Shown here one piece after another: positions 28,501 through 40,125 of a stretch of DNA of 64,000 nucleotides. Position numbers and translations under genes: made by a program. Numbering within the stretch: the first letter of the stretch is position 1; each line of letters opens with the position of its first letter. A model generated the notes under the pieces. It saw only the letters and a list, made by a program, of their open reading frames with translations. It made no database searches and was not told the DNA's origin. Source of the stretch: Strigamia acuminata (taxonomy: Eukaryota; Arthropoda; Chilopoda; Geophilomorpha; Linotaeniidae). Location: contig CASHSZ010000121.1 in assembly GCA_949358305.1 (NCBI GenBank), positions 22,501 through 86,500 on the forward strand, in the 5' to 3' direction.

Positions 28501-30525
28501 CGCGCGCGTCATGGGGTTTAAATAAGCGAACGGATGTCGGTGCGGAAACTTATTTTCGGGACGAGTCGTTAGGGCTGCTGTCGTCGCCGCTCAACGGCCC
28601 CAACTGCTCCCATTCGCCGGTAGACCGAGCGAGAACGGGTGCGTTCTATTTCCGATTCATTTATTTATTATTTTGACCGACCCGAAGGCCAGTCTGAGAC
28701 CGAGAGAGGTGTTTGTTTAGAAAGGACCCCCTATCGCCATACGCGAGAACCCGGCTACCACGCCGCTCGGCGGGTACTGCGCCGCTCGACCAAGCGGCGG
28801 GCCCGAGTTCCGCATTCGATCTGAAAGCGTTCGTGAAGCCCGTTGAACGTGTTCGGAGAGACTTCCGTCGACTATGACGGCGCCAGACCACCGTGAGATG
28901 AAAATAAAATACGAAACGGCTGATTTTCTGTGAAATTTTTATTACGACGAGTTGCGACGAAGATAACCTAATTAACGGTTAAAGCACGAACCGCAAAGTC
29001 GGTTCCACGACCGGAGAACTAAAATTTTAATCGTCTTTCCTTTTGCGTGTAATATTTTTTTTTTACCCCGTACCGATCGCCACACCGGACACGAGTAGAA
29101 TGCACGCGACCGCACGCGCGCTGCGAGGTTTAGACGGACGAAGAAATGCCGGTGCGGGAGCCTTTTTTCGGGGCGAGTCGTCGGGGCTACCGCCGCCGCT
29201 GCCGCCGCTCAACGACGCCACCCGCCCCTAGTCTCGCCGGGACGGGAGCGTTCTATTTCCGATTTATTCATTTATTTGTTATTTTGACCGGCCCGAAGGC
29301 CAGTCTGAGCCCGAGACCGATTGGGGACCTGTCGACCACCCATTTGGTGCACAAGCATAAATACCGCACCACCGACCGATCCTCGGGTGGGAGAGGCGAA
29401 TGCCATCTTGTCATCCAACGGGGATCGAGCGGCGCACGAGACGGGGGCGACGGCCCTCTCACTTTGGTCTCGATCTGAGGATCCCCTCAAAATCCGTAGA
29501 ACGCGATGATTGAAACTAACGCCTACTACGACGGCACGAGACCCCCGGAAGATGAAAATAAAATGCATAACGGCTGATTTTCTATAAAAATTTTATTCCA
29601 ACGAATTACGACGAAGATAACCTAATTAACGGTTAAAGCACGAGCCGCAAAGTCGGTGCCACGACCGGAGAATTAAAATTTTAATCGTCTTTCCTTTTTC
29701 GGGTGATCTATGCCGATCGCCACATCGGACACGAGTAGAATGCACGCGACCGCACGCGCACTGCGAGGTTTAGACGAGCAAACGGATGCCGGCGCGGGAG
29801 CTTATCTTTTGCGACGAGTCGTCGGGGTTGCCGCTGCCACCACCACCGCCACCGTCCAGCGACCCCAACCGCCTTTATTCGCCGACTCGTTTATTTATTT
29901 ATTTATTTATTTATTTGTTTATTTTTTTTGACCGGCCCGAAGGCCGGTCTGAGACCGAGAGGTGCTCTCGACAAAGATGTGTCCACCGTTGGATGCAAGA
30001 ACTCGGGTACCGCGCCACTCGACGGGTACTGCGCCGCTCGGACGAGCCACGGCCCCTCGTTCCGCTGGCGATCTGGAAACTCCCACAAAGTCCGTCGAAC
30101 GCATCGAGCGAGACTCGCTCCGATTATGACGGCGCAAGACCCCCGAAAGATGAAAATGAAATACGGAAATGTCAATTTTCCGTAAAAATTTTATTCCGAT
30201 AAATTGCGACGACGATAATCTAATTAACGATTAAAGCACGAACCGCGAAGTCGGTTCCACAACCGGAGAATTAAAATTTTAATCGTCTTTCTTTTTCGTG
30301 TGATATTTTTTTTACCTCGTACCGGTCGCTACATCGGACACGAGTAGAATGCACGCGACCGCACGCGCTGCGAGGATTAGACGGACGAAGGACGCACGAA
30401 GGGATGCCGACGCGGGACTTTATTTTCGGGGCGAGTCATCGAGGTTGCCGCTGCCGCCGCCACTCACTCGACGACCCCAGCTGCCACTATTCGCCGGGAC
30501 GAACGCGTTCTATTTCCCGACCTAC

Positions 30526-30580
<55 letters not shown>

Positions 30581-31475
30581 TTCATTTATTTATTTATTTA
30601 TTTATTTTGACCGACCCGAAGGCCAGTCTGAGACCGACGAAGCAAGGGAGGTTTAAAAAAGACGGGTATCGGATACCGTGCCGCTCGGCGGGTACTGGCG
30701 CCGCTCGACCGAGCGACGGGCCCGAGTTCCGCATTCGATCTGAAAGTGTCGGCAAAACCCATCGAACGTGTTCGGGAAGACTCCCGTCCACAACGACGGC
30801 GCGAGACCCCCGGAAGATGAAAATAAAATACGAAACGGCTGATTTTCTGTGAAATTTTTATTACGACGAGTTGCGACGAAGATAACCTAATTAACGGTTA
30901 AAGCACGAACCGCAAAGTCGGTTCCACGACCGGAGAATTAAAACTTTAATCGTCTTTCTTTTTCGGGTGATCTTTTTTTTACTCTGTACCGATCGCCACA
31001 CCGGACACGAGTAGAATGCACGCGACCGCACGCGCTGCGAGGTTTAGACGGACGAAGGAATGCTGGTGCGGGAGCTTATTTTCGGGGCGAGTCGTCGGGG
31101 CTACCGCCGCCGCTCAACGACGCCACCCGCCCCTAGTCTCGCCGGGACGGGGGCGTTCTATTTTCGATTTATTCATTTATTTGTTATTTTGACCGGCCCG
31201 AAGGCCAGTCCGAGACCGTGACGAAGCAAGGGAGTTATTTGATCGGATACCGCGCCGCTCGGCGGGTACTGGCGCCGCTCGACCGAGCGGCGGGCCCGAG
31301 TTCCGCGTCCGATCTGAAAGCATTCGCGAAGCCCGTCGAACGTGTTCGGGAAGACTCCCGTCCACAACGACGACGCGAGACCCTCGGAAGATGAAAATAA
31401 AATACGATACGGCCGATTTTCTATAAAATTTTTATCCCGATAAGTCACGACGAAGATAATCCAATTAACCGTTAA

Positions 31476-31877
31476 AGCACGGGTCGCGGAGTCGATTCCA
31501 CGACCGGGGAATCAAATTTCGACTGTCTGTCTTCCCCCGTTACCCGTTTTTTAATTCCGAGCGATGTCCGGCGCGCGCCCGTTCGCTCCCTCCCTCTACC
31601 CGGAATAGACAGACGTGAGAACGGAGCAAAATCTCTGACCTCGGCCCGTCCCGCCGCTAGTTTATTTATTTTCGACTTATTTATTTATTTATTTATTTAT
31701 TTATCTATTTATTATTTTGTTTGTTTATTTAATTATTCTATTTCATTTTATTTTTTTAATGAATTATTATTATTATTGTTGTTTAGCTAGAAGTATGCTA
31801 CGTCGCGTGTCATTATCGCCATTGTTATCACCGGGCGTCGCGTCGGTTCATTCGCCAAAATCAGACAGACAGACACA
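31476..31877. other. Spacer and probable promoter of the acidic-protein gene
   Basis: TTTA repeats (31661-31712) and ATT repeats (31765-31780) lie upstream of the candidate first exon. No gene is seen. Confidence 0.5.
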
Positions 31878-33155
31878 ATGGACGCGACACGCGCTTCGCA
31901 CACGGAGGTAAATTATTAAACCATTACTTGTAAAATGTTATTTTGTCAATTGGCCGCGTTCGCGTTTTGCGTGCGCAGAATGCACGAACTCACCGAGTTA
32001 CTCGCGTAAACGTTAGCGTCGCCGTTGTTCTCGTCGCTAGACGAAACGACCAATTTGACGAATGGACGAACGAGTTTAACGAATTTGATAAAACTTAACG
32101 AGTGGACGAGATTAACGAATGAATGAATAAATAAAAAAAAATAAAGAAATAAATAGGCGTTTGTTTCGGGGCAATTCGTATAGTGCAACGAGTCGTGCGG
32201 TGAAACTATAGCGCCCCCCTCTCGCTCGTCCTTCGGTCTCTTTTCCTCACCTCCACCCCTTCTTCTTTCGGTTTTACCGCGCTCGCGCTTCGATTTAATT
32301 CAATTTAATTTAATTTATTCCTTCTCTACAGATGCCGATCGAAAACGAGAGCGAGAGTGGGAGCGAGAACGAGGCGCTGACGCAGCTGCAGCCGCCGCAG
32401 TCGCAGCTACCGTCGCAACCACCGTCACCGGGGACGTCGGAGACGCCGACGCAGCCACAGTCGCCGGAGACGCAGCGAACGGTAAAGCGTCCCGGGGAAG
32501 CGGGCGATCCGGCGCCAACCAAAAAGGTATCCCGTCAAGATTGTCGTCGTTCATTCGTCTATTCATTCGCCTATTCCCCCTCCATTTTCCAGCCGCGTCA
32601 AGACGGAGAATCGTCGCCAGCGCGCGTCGTCGCCTCGTCGTCGAGCGACGCCGTCCCATCTACGTCGTCCGCCGCTCCCTTGTCGGGCGGGCTGGAGGCT
32701 CCGGCAAAGACAGTGGCGGAGGAGGGAGAGGGCGAAGAAGGAGGAGAGGGAGGAGAAGGAGAAGAAGAGGAAGAAGAAGAAGATGAAGAGGAAGAGGAGG
32801 AAGAGAGCGACGACCGAGACGTCGCCGATGGAGTCGAGTTGCTCCCGGCTGGAGGCCCCGTGTTCTCGCGTTTGGCGTTGGACGCGCACCGCGCTATAGT
32901 TAGAATGCTGATGCGCATGGTGAGTGAGTCAGTCGGTGGAAAACGTTCACCGTGCATGTACGCACCTTTTTTTCCCCGTATTTCGACAAACATTCGTTTT
33001 TTTTTTTTTTTTTTTTTTTTTAGCCGCCACCCAACACTGGTGGCTCCTCCGACGCACCGGCGGTTACCCGCGAGTCGAAGAAACGGGACAGTGAGCGAAT
33101 TCTCCACTAAGCGCCTCTTCGAATACTCATCTTTTCTTCTCTCATTTCAGAATAG
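31878..33155 (+). CDS. Acidic, low-complexity protein, left copy (four or five exons)
   Basis: The supported exons are 32332-32526, 32593-32919, 33024-33090 and 33151-33155 (stop), 197 residues. An upstream in-phase exon at 31878-31907 (MDATRASHTE, gtaaat donor) joins cleanly to the acceptor before 32332 and would give 207 residues. In order: a Glu/Ser/Asn-rich start, a Gln/Pro/Ser/Thr segment, a KRPG/TKK basic patch, a Ser/Ala segment, a Glu/Gly then poly-Glu/Asp tract, a possible helix (RLALDAHRAIVRMLMRM), and a short basic end ESKKRDK. The poly-acidic tract suggests a nuclear or chromatin-associated role; this is inference only. G/C third positions support the frame. The right copy at 43777-45054 appears identical. 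Confidence 0.68.
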
Positions 33156-33683
33156 ATGGATAGGCAGATAAAGGCGACATCGAGGATCGAAACGGCCAAT
33201 ATTTCATTTTATTTCATTTCATTTCATCTTTATTTTATTTTATTTTATTTTATTTTATTTTATTTTTTTATGTATTCGATTTGTTTATTAATTTGTTTGT
33301 TTGTTTTCATTTGTTTTCATCGATTCGTTTAAAATGCTAGACGAATAAAAAATAAATAAATAGATAAACGAACTCGGTCGTTGTTGCGTGGCTTCTTTAA
33401 GCGAGCTCGGGGTTGCCTCGCACGCACGAGGGGCGCACCGGTAGTTACTTCCGTGGTGTTGCGCCGTGCACACCGTGCGCCGACGGTAGTTTGCGCGCAT
33501 TGTCTGTCGCGCGACCCACTCGGTCTATCGGTACAGAGGCATCGTCGTGGTTCGTATTTTGGAGCGGCCGTGTCTGGCCTCGAGAGGGAGAGGAGGGGGA
33601 GGAGGAGGAGGGAGGGGAGACGGTGACAAATATTTATTTTGAAACAAATTACCGGGACTACCGGCGCTCGTTGGCGCCCGTTG
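33156..33683. other. Spacer before the palindromic satellite
   Basis: TTTTA/TTTCA repeats (33200-33267), TTTG and AAATA repeats, then about 250 bp of GC-rich sequence conserved in the right arm (43260-43550) with a GAGGAG run at 33585-33615. Short frames lack codon bias; no gene called. Confidence 0.5.
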
Positions 33684-36600
33684 TCCCGTGCGGGCCGTTA
33701 ACGGGCCGCCGACGATCCCGCAACGGCCCCGTAACGGCCCGTACGGGCCGTTAACGGGCCGCACGAGGTTGGCGAGGCCGCCGCACGGGCCGCCGACGGT
33801 CCCGTAACGACCCCGTTAACGGCCCGTGCGGGCCGTTAACGGGCCGCCGACGGTCCCGTCACGATCCCGTAACGGCCCGTACAAGCCGTTAACGGGCCGC
33901 CGACGGTCCCGTCACGATCCCGTCACGGCCCGTGCGGGCCGTTAACGGGCCGCCAACGGTCCCGTCACGATCCCGTCACGGCTCGTGCGGGCCGTTAACG
34001 GGCCGCCGACGGTCCCGTCACGATCCCGTCACGGCCCGTGCGGGCCGTTAACGGGCTGCCGACGGTCCCGTCACGATCCCGTCAACGGCCCGCATGGAAT
34101 CGTACGGGCCGTTAACGGGCCGCCGACGGTCCCGTCACGGTCCCGTCACGATCCCGTAACGGCCCGTACAAGCCGTTAACGGGCCGCCGACGGTCCCGTC
34201 ACGATCCCGTCACGGCCCGTGCGGGCCGTTAACGGGCCGCCGACGGTCCCGTCACGATCCCGTCACGGCCCGTGCGGGCCGTTAACGGGCCGCCGACGGT
34301 CCCGTCACGATCCCGTCACGGCCCGTGCGGGCCGTTAACGGGCCGCCAACGGTCCCGTCACGATCCCGTCACGGCCCGTGCGGGCCGTTAACGGGCCGCC
34401 GACGGTCCCGTCACGATCCCGTCACGGCCTGTGCGGGCCGTTAACGGGCCGTTAACGGGCCGTTAACGGGCCGTTAACGGCCCGTTAACGGCGTAAAACC
34501 AAAAACAGGATTCGAGATTAATGTCTATGAATGTTGTACGCGTTTTCACGTACGTGTTGTCGGTTGTTGATTTTTTCGATTTACGCCGTAACGGCCCGTT
34601 AACGGCCCGTCAACGGCCCGTCAACGGCCCGTCAACGGCCCGCATGGAGTCGTACGGGCCGTTAACGGGATCGTGACGGTCCCGTCACGATCCCGTCACG
34701 GCCCGTGCGGGCCGTTAACGGGCCGCCGACGGTCTCGTCACGATCCCGTCACGGCCCGTGCGGGCCGTTAACGGGCCGCCGACGGTCCCGTCACGATCCC
34801 GTCACGGCCTGTGCGGGCCGTTAACGGGCCGTTAACGGCCCGTTAACGGCGTAAAACCAAAAACAGGATTCGAGATTAATGTCTATGAATGTTGTACGCG
34901 TTTTCACGTACGTGTTGTCGGTTGTTGATTTTTTTGATTTACGCCGTAACGGCCCGTTAACGGCCCGTTAACGGCCCGTTAACGGCCCGTCAACGGCCCG
35001 TCAACGGCCCGCATGGAGTCGTACGGGCCGTTAACGGGATCGTGACGGTCCCGTCACGATCCCGTCACGGCCCGTGCGGGCCGTTAACGGGCCGCCGACA
35101 GTCCCGTCACGATCCCGTCACGGCCTTCGTTCCCGGACTTCGGCTCGCCGACGGCCCGTACGACCTCACGCGGGCCGTTAACGGGCCGTTAACGGGCCGT
35201 TAACGGCCCGTTAACGGCCCGTTAACGGCGTAAAACCAAAAACAGGATTCGAGATTAATGTCTATGAATGTTGTACGCGTTTTCACGTACGTGTTGTCGG
35301 TTGTTGATTTTTTCGATTTACGCCGTAACGGCCCGTTAACGGCCCGTCAACGGCCCGTCAACGGCCCGTCAACGGCCCGCATGGAGTCGTACGGGCCGTT
35401 AACGGGATCGTGACGGTCCCGTCACGATCCCGTCACGGCCCGTGCGGGCCGTTAACGGGCCGCCGACGGTCTCGTCACGATCCCGTCACGGCCCGTGCGG
35501 GCCGTTAACGGGCCGCCGACGGTCCCGTCACGATCCCGTCACGGCCCGTGCGGGCCGTTAACGGGCCGCCGACGGTCTCGTCACGATCCCGTCACGGCCC
35601 GTGCGGGCCGTTAACGGGCCGCCGACGGTCCCGTCACGATCCCGTCACGGCCTGTGCGGGCCGTTAACGGGCCGTTAACGGCCCGTTAACGGCGTAAAAC
35701 CAAAAACAGGATTCGAGATTAATGTCTATGAATGTTGTACGCGTTTTCACGTACGTGTTGTCGGTTGTTGATTTTTTTGATTTACGCCGTAACGGCCCGT
35801 TAACGGCCCGTTAACGGCCCGTTAACGGCCCGTCAACGGCCCGTCAACGGCCCGCATGGAGTCGTACGGGCCGTTAACGGGATCGTGACGGTCCCGTCAC
35901 GATCCCGTCACGGCCCGTGCGGGCCGTTAACGGGCCGCCGACAGTCCCGTCACGATCCCGTCACGGCCTTCGTTCCCGGACTTCGGCTCGCCGACGGCCC
36001 GTACGACCTCACGCGGGCCGTTAACGGGCCGTTAACGGCCCGTTAACGGCGTAAAACCAAAAACAGGATTCGAGATTAATGTCTATGAATGTTGTACGCG
36101 TTTTCACGTACGTGTTGTCGGTTGTTGATTTTTTCGATTTACGCCGTAACGGCCCGTTAACGGCCCGTCAACGGCCCGTCAACGGCCCGTCAACGGCCCG
36201 CATGGAGTCGTACGGGCCGTTAACGGGATCGTGACGGTCCCGTCACGATCCCGTCACGGCCCGTGCGGGCCGTTAACGGGCCGCCGACGGTCTCGTCACG
36301 ATCCCGTCACGGCCCGTGCGGGCCGTTAACGGGCCGCCGACGGTCCCGTCACGATCCCGTCACGGCCTGTGCGGGCCGTTAACGGGCCGTTAACGGCCCG
36401 TTAACGGCGTAAAACCAAAAACAGGATTCGAGATTAATGTCTATGAATGTTGTACGCGTTTTCACGTACGTGTTGTCGGTTGTTGATTTTTTTGATTTAC
36501 GCCGTAACGGCCCGTTAACGGCCCGTTAACGGCCCGTTAACGGCCCGTCAACGGCCCGTCAACGGCCCGCATGGAGTCGTACGGGCCGTTAACGGGATCG

Positions 36601-37605
36601 TGACGGTCCCGTCACGATCCCGTCACGGCCCGTGCGGGCCGTTAACGGGCCGCCGACAGTCCCGTCACGATCCCGTCACGGCCTTCGTTCCCGGACTTCG
36701 GCTCGCCGACGGCCCGTACGACCTCACGCGGGCCGTTAACGGGCCGTTAACGGGCCGTTAACGGCCCGTTAACGGCCCGTTAACGGCGTAAAACCAAAAA
36801 CAGGATTCGAGATTAATGTCTATGAATGTTGTACGCGTTTTCACGTACGTGTTGTCGGTTGTTGATTTTTTCGATTTACGCCGTAACGGCCCGTTAACGG
36901 CCCGTCAACGGCCCGTCAACGGCCCGTCAACGGCCCGCATGGAGTCGTACGGGCCGTTAACGGGATCGTGACGGTCCCGTCACGATCCCGTCACGGCCCG
37001 TGCGGGCCGTTAACGGGCCGCCGACAGTCCCGTCACGATCCCGTCACGGCCTTCGTTCCCGGACTTCGGCTCGCCGACGGCCCGTACGACCTCACGCGGG
37101 CCGTTAACGGGCCGTTAACGGGCCGTTAACGGCCCGTTAACGGCCCGTTAACGGCGTAAAACCAAAAACAGGATTCGAGATTAATGTCTATGAATGTTGT
37201 ACGCGTTTTCACGTACGTGTTGTCGGTTGTTGATTTTTTCGATTTACGCCGTTAACGGCCCGTTAACGGCCCGTTAACGGCCCGTCAACGGCCCGCATGG
37301 AGTCGTACGGGCCGTTAACGGGATCGTGACGGTCCCGTCACGATCCCGTCACGGCCCGTGCGGGCCGTTAACGGGCCGCCAACGGTCCCGTCACGATCCC
37401 GTCACGGCCCGTGCGGGCCGTTAACGGGCCGCCGACGGTCCCGTCACGATCCCGTCACGGCCTGTGCGGGCCGTTAACGGCCCGTTAACGGCGTAAAACC
37501 AAAAACAGGATTCGAGATTAATGTCTATGAATGTTGTACGCGTTTTCACGTACGTGTTGTCGGTTGTTGATTTTTTCGATTTACGCCGTAACGGCCCGTT
37601 AACGG
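33684..37605. repeat. Higher-order palindromic satellite, left array (3.9 kb)
   Basis: Built from CGGCCCGTTAACGGGCCG (a perfect 18-bp palindrome) and half-site runs. It also holds monomers of about 53 bp, containing CCGACGGTCCCGTCACGATC then GTCACGGCCCGTGCGGGC. Embedded are nine copies of a 98-bp element and, in some blocks, a segment starting TTCGTTCCCGGACTTCGG. Spacings between the 98-bp elements (358, 379, 464, 357, 358, 379, 368, 337 bp) show a higher-order pattern. It has dense cruciform potential and frequent HpaI-type GTTAAC sites. No coding potential. Confidence 0.95.
34490..34587 (+). repeat. 98-bp element with 8-bp terminal inverted repeats (first of nine in the left array)
   Basis: Starts GGCGTAAAACC and ends GATTTACGCC, giving 8-bp inverted termini GGCGTAAA/TTTACGCC. 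Further copies start at 34848, 35227, 35691, 36048, 36406, 36785, 37153 and 37490. Copies differ mainly at one C/T in the T-rich part near the right end. Three mirrored copies in the right array start at 41929, 42266 and 42612. The AT-rich interior contrasts with the GC-rich host satellite, suggesting a tiny inserted element later amplified with it. Confidence 0.9.
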
Positions 37606-39157
37606 TGTGACGATTCTACTTTTGGCTGATTTATTAGCCATTTTAAGAGATAAATCGGTCGGAACAAGACGTTGTTAAGACTAACAACAACCTAACCGAG
37701 ATAAGCTACGAAATGTGCGCTAAATGAATAAAACAACGAAATGATATAAACTTACGGTTTTACTTGCTTGTTTCTACGAATACAAATGGTTCGGGGTTCT
37801 GGATACGTGTAAGCGGCGGCTACACTGGTTGAGGATCCGGGCGATGCACGAAGGGTACGGCTGACTTTGCGGCATCGTCACAAATAACGCTACGGAGACG
37901 TATTTGGTCCGCAGCTCGAATATCTAATAATACGAAGAGTCCTTCGTATGGAAAGGAATATTCTGTAGAATATTCCAGGTCAAATAAATACAAAGTGATT
38001 AGTGGAATACAACAAATGAATTGTTGTATAAATATTAATGGGGCGGGGACAGTCACGACAGTCGACAGGACCGTCGCGGGAGTTGTTGAGGCTCCATCCG
38101 CCAGCATGCCTTACGACGACAAGATCTCGTGATCAGGCGCCGAGTATTTGTTTGTACGCTTTACATCGCTATCGGTGGTACCAACCACCGGGTAAACATT
38201 CCTATGGATTTACCAATTCCAGGATTACCAATACCTGAGTAATTGTTTAACGAAATGTCTTCACGGACAATTCTCACGGGCTACCAACCCGGCGTAGTGT
38301 GCCTTTAAATATGCCATTCACCGACCACTAAAGTACGGAAGGACCTATGATACGCAATTCGCCCTGGAATAGCATTTGTCCGTGTTTGTTTCGTGCTCGG
38401 GTGGGACCTCCCGCACACACGCTCTTGGCAGAGCGTCTGACCCTCGTCCGAGGAATCGCTCAGATAGATGCGACTATCACCGATCATATAGTTTGACATT
38501 TATTTAACGGGTTAGTCAATCCCGTGCATGAGCATTATACTATGCCACCGTATGAAATCCTACTGTCCCTTAGAACAGCTGGCTAACACTACGGGGCCAT
38601 TTCATGTTGTTAACATGTCTACAAGGTTAGCCTTCCCCGATGGGCCCTACAACAAGCAATAACGAGATAGTAAGTCTACATATCCATTGAGAGCTGAGGA
38701 GGCCTGATGTGTCGATAAGAAAGAGAGAAATCAAACGATAACCAACAATACATACAAACAATATTCAAATCAAGCCAGGGCCTGGTAGAAAACCAGAGCT
38801 TATATAGTTCCTGAGAACAATCAGATTGGCGACAGCCAATCAGGTGCCTGGATCGACGGATTCGTGGATCACTAGTCCGGACCTAATAGAGACCGGGGTT
38901 CGGACCTAATATGGAATTGGGTCCAGAAGGGTCCGATTGGTCCCCTTCAACAAGTAAATATAAAATATAATATTGATTCGGCAGAATCAATATTTAAGTA
39001 AATAATACTTTATCATGTTTAATAAATAATTTATATTTATTCACGTCATTCCGACAATTAATTATAATTCTCGCAATTCATTCGAAAATGCGCGCTTTTA
39101 GTCAAATAGCGCCATCTGGCGGCAAATCGGAAATTATACGGTTTTATAACCGTCACA
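37606..39157 (-). repeat. Probable LTR (3' LTR) of a minus-strand retroelement
   Basis: Read on the minus strand it starts TGTGACGGTT near 39157 and ends GAATCGTCACA at 37606, with TG...CA termini. It is preceded by a purine tract (CCGGGGGA, plus strand 39160-39167). It contains a TATATAA box near 38803 and AATAAA near 37631, a plausible promoter and polyadenylation signal. The left end abuts the palindromic satellite directly. No second copy is found on the 5' side of the gag frame, so the element is 5'-truncated or rearranged. Inferred from structure, not from a matched LTR pair. Confidence 0.55.
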
Positions 39158-40125
39158 CATCCCCCGGTGGCAAACATAAGAGTTTACTAACTCTATATTT
39201 GTCATCGGAAAGATTACTTCTTAAGTTTAAGATGTTCACCCTGATTTTTATTGAATTATTTATAATCCAATACCTGCTCTATTAATTTTAGTCAAAATTA
39301 ATCACACTAATTTCTTTCAGAAACTCATAACACAATTGACTAATTGGCTTTCCTGTACAATACACCTCCTAGTTGCAAGGCAACGGGATGGATTCTTCGG
39401 AACATGTCATTCATATTCGTCATCCACTCGATTTCGATTGAAATCTTACTCTACCGATCTAATTCAAACATGAACATGTTTATTAGAGGATTTGTAACAA
39501 CTCTTCGAATTTTGACTTAATAAAATCAAAACATAATTCTTTTGCTGCTTAATATCCCAAGCCTCGACCGAGACTTGAATTTTACTTTAACTGGGGACCT
39601 CTTACACAAATAACTAGACTATTGTCTAATTACTACAAATATTTATTTGTAGTCGTGTAACCTAACTCGTATTTTATTTTCTTCTAGAAAACAATACCAA
39701 TTTATTCTACGAGCGTAAAATATATTTGTTCCGAAATAAAACTTCTTTTATTTATCATCATTTCTAGAATCCTAGAATTTTGTATCCGATTTAAACTATC
39801 CCCCGGTGGTGTGATTTATTAATCACTACACCGCTTAAAGTATTTATCTAAATACCACACAAGTTTTTATTAAAAACTTTTTATTCTATTGAATAAATTC
39901 AACTTTTATCAACCGAAGCTTTATTCAAAGTTCCGGTGATCGAGATTTATTTAAAACCTTTTGAGTTTGGTGGGATAATATTTTATCCCCCGGATCTAGC
40001 ATTTTGCTTCAGACAAATTAGAAACGTTTGTTTCAAGTTTATCCACTTTTATTAAGAATTTCAGTTATGAAACTCGTAAGACTGTTTTGTAATTAATTAC
40101 TAAATAGTCTTTTATAGGTTCATCT
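39158..40125. other. AT-rich retroelement interior without pol
   Basis: Lies between the gag stop and the purine tract on the minus strand. Two more purine tracts (CCACCGGGGGA near 39798-39808 and CCGGGGGATAAAA near 39985) occur. No frame for protease, reverse transcriptase or integrase is present, so the element is gag-only or has lost pol. Confidence 0.5.

Larger units (their letters stand above)
24516..31475 (+). repeat. Tandem array of eleven ~0.6-kb units with swappable cores
   Basis: The landmark CCCGAAGGCC followed by GTCTGAGACCG occurs near 24538, 25137, 25731, 26321, 26977, 27626, 28680, 29291, 29936, 30613 and 31196. Each unit has this hairpin-capable GGCC-CGAA-GGCC block, a core of about 100-150 bp, and GATGAAAATAAAAT with an AATAAA signal. 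Next come a conserved CTAATTAACGGTTAAA region and the palindromic AATTAAAATTTTAAT. The unit ends with a GC-rich segment starting ATGCACGCGACCGCACG and a TTTA microsatellite. Cores fall into at least two unrelated classes while the flanks stay conserved. Codon bias is weak and frames break, so I treat it as noncoding. It could be a tandem-amplified mobile element or a noncoding-RNA cluster. Confidence 0.85.

Noticed and set aside
33684-37605. CRISPR-like array of repeats and spacers
   Set aside because: Eukaryotic context, repeats are nested palindromes of varying length, the intervals are themselves repeated, and there are no cas genes.
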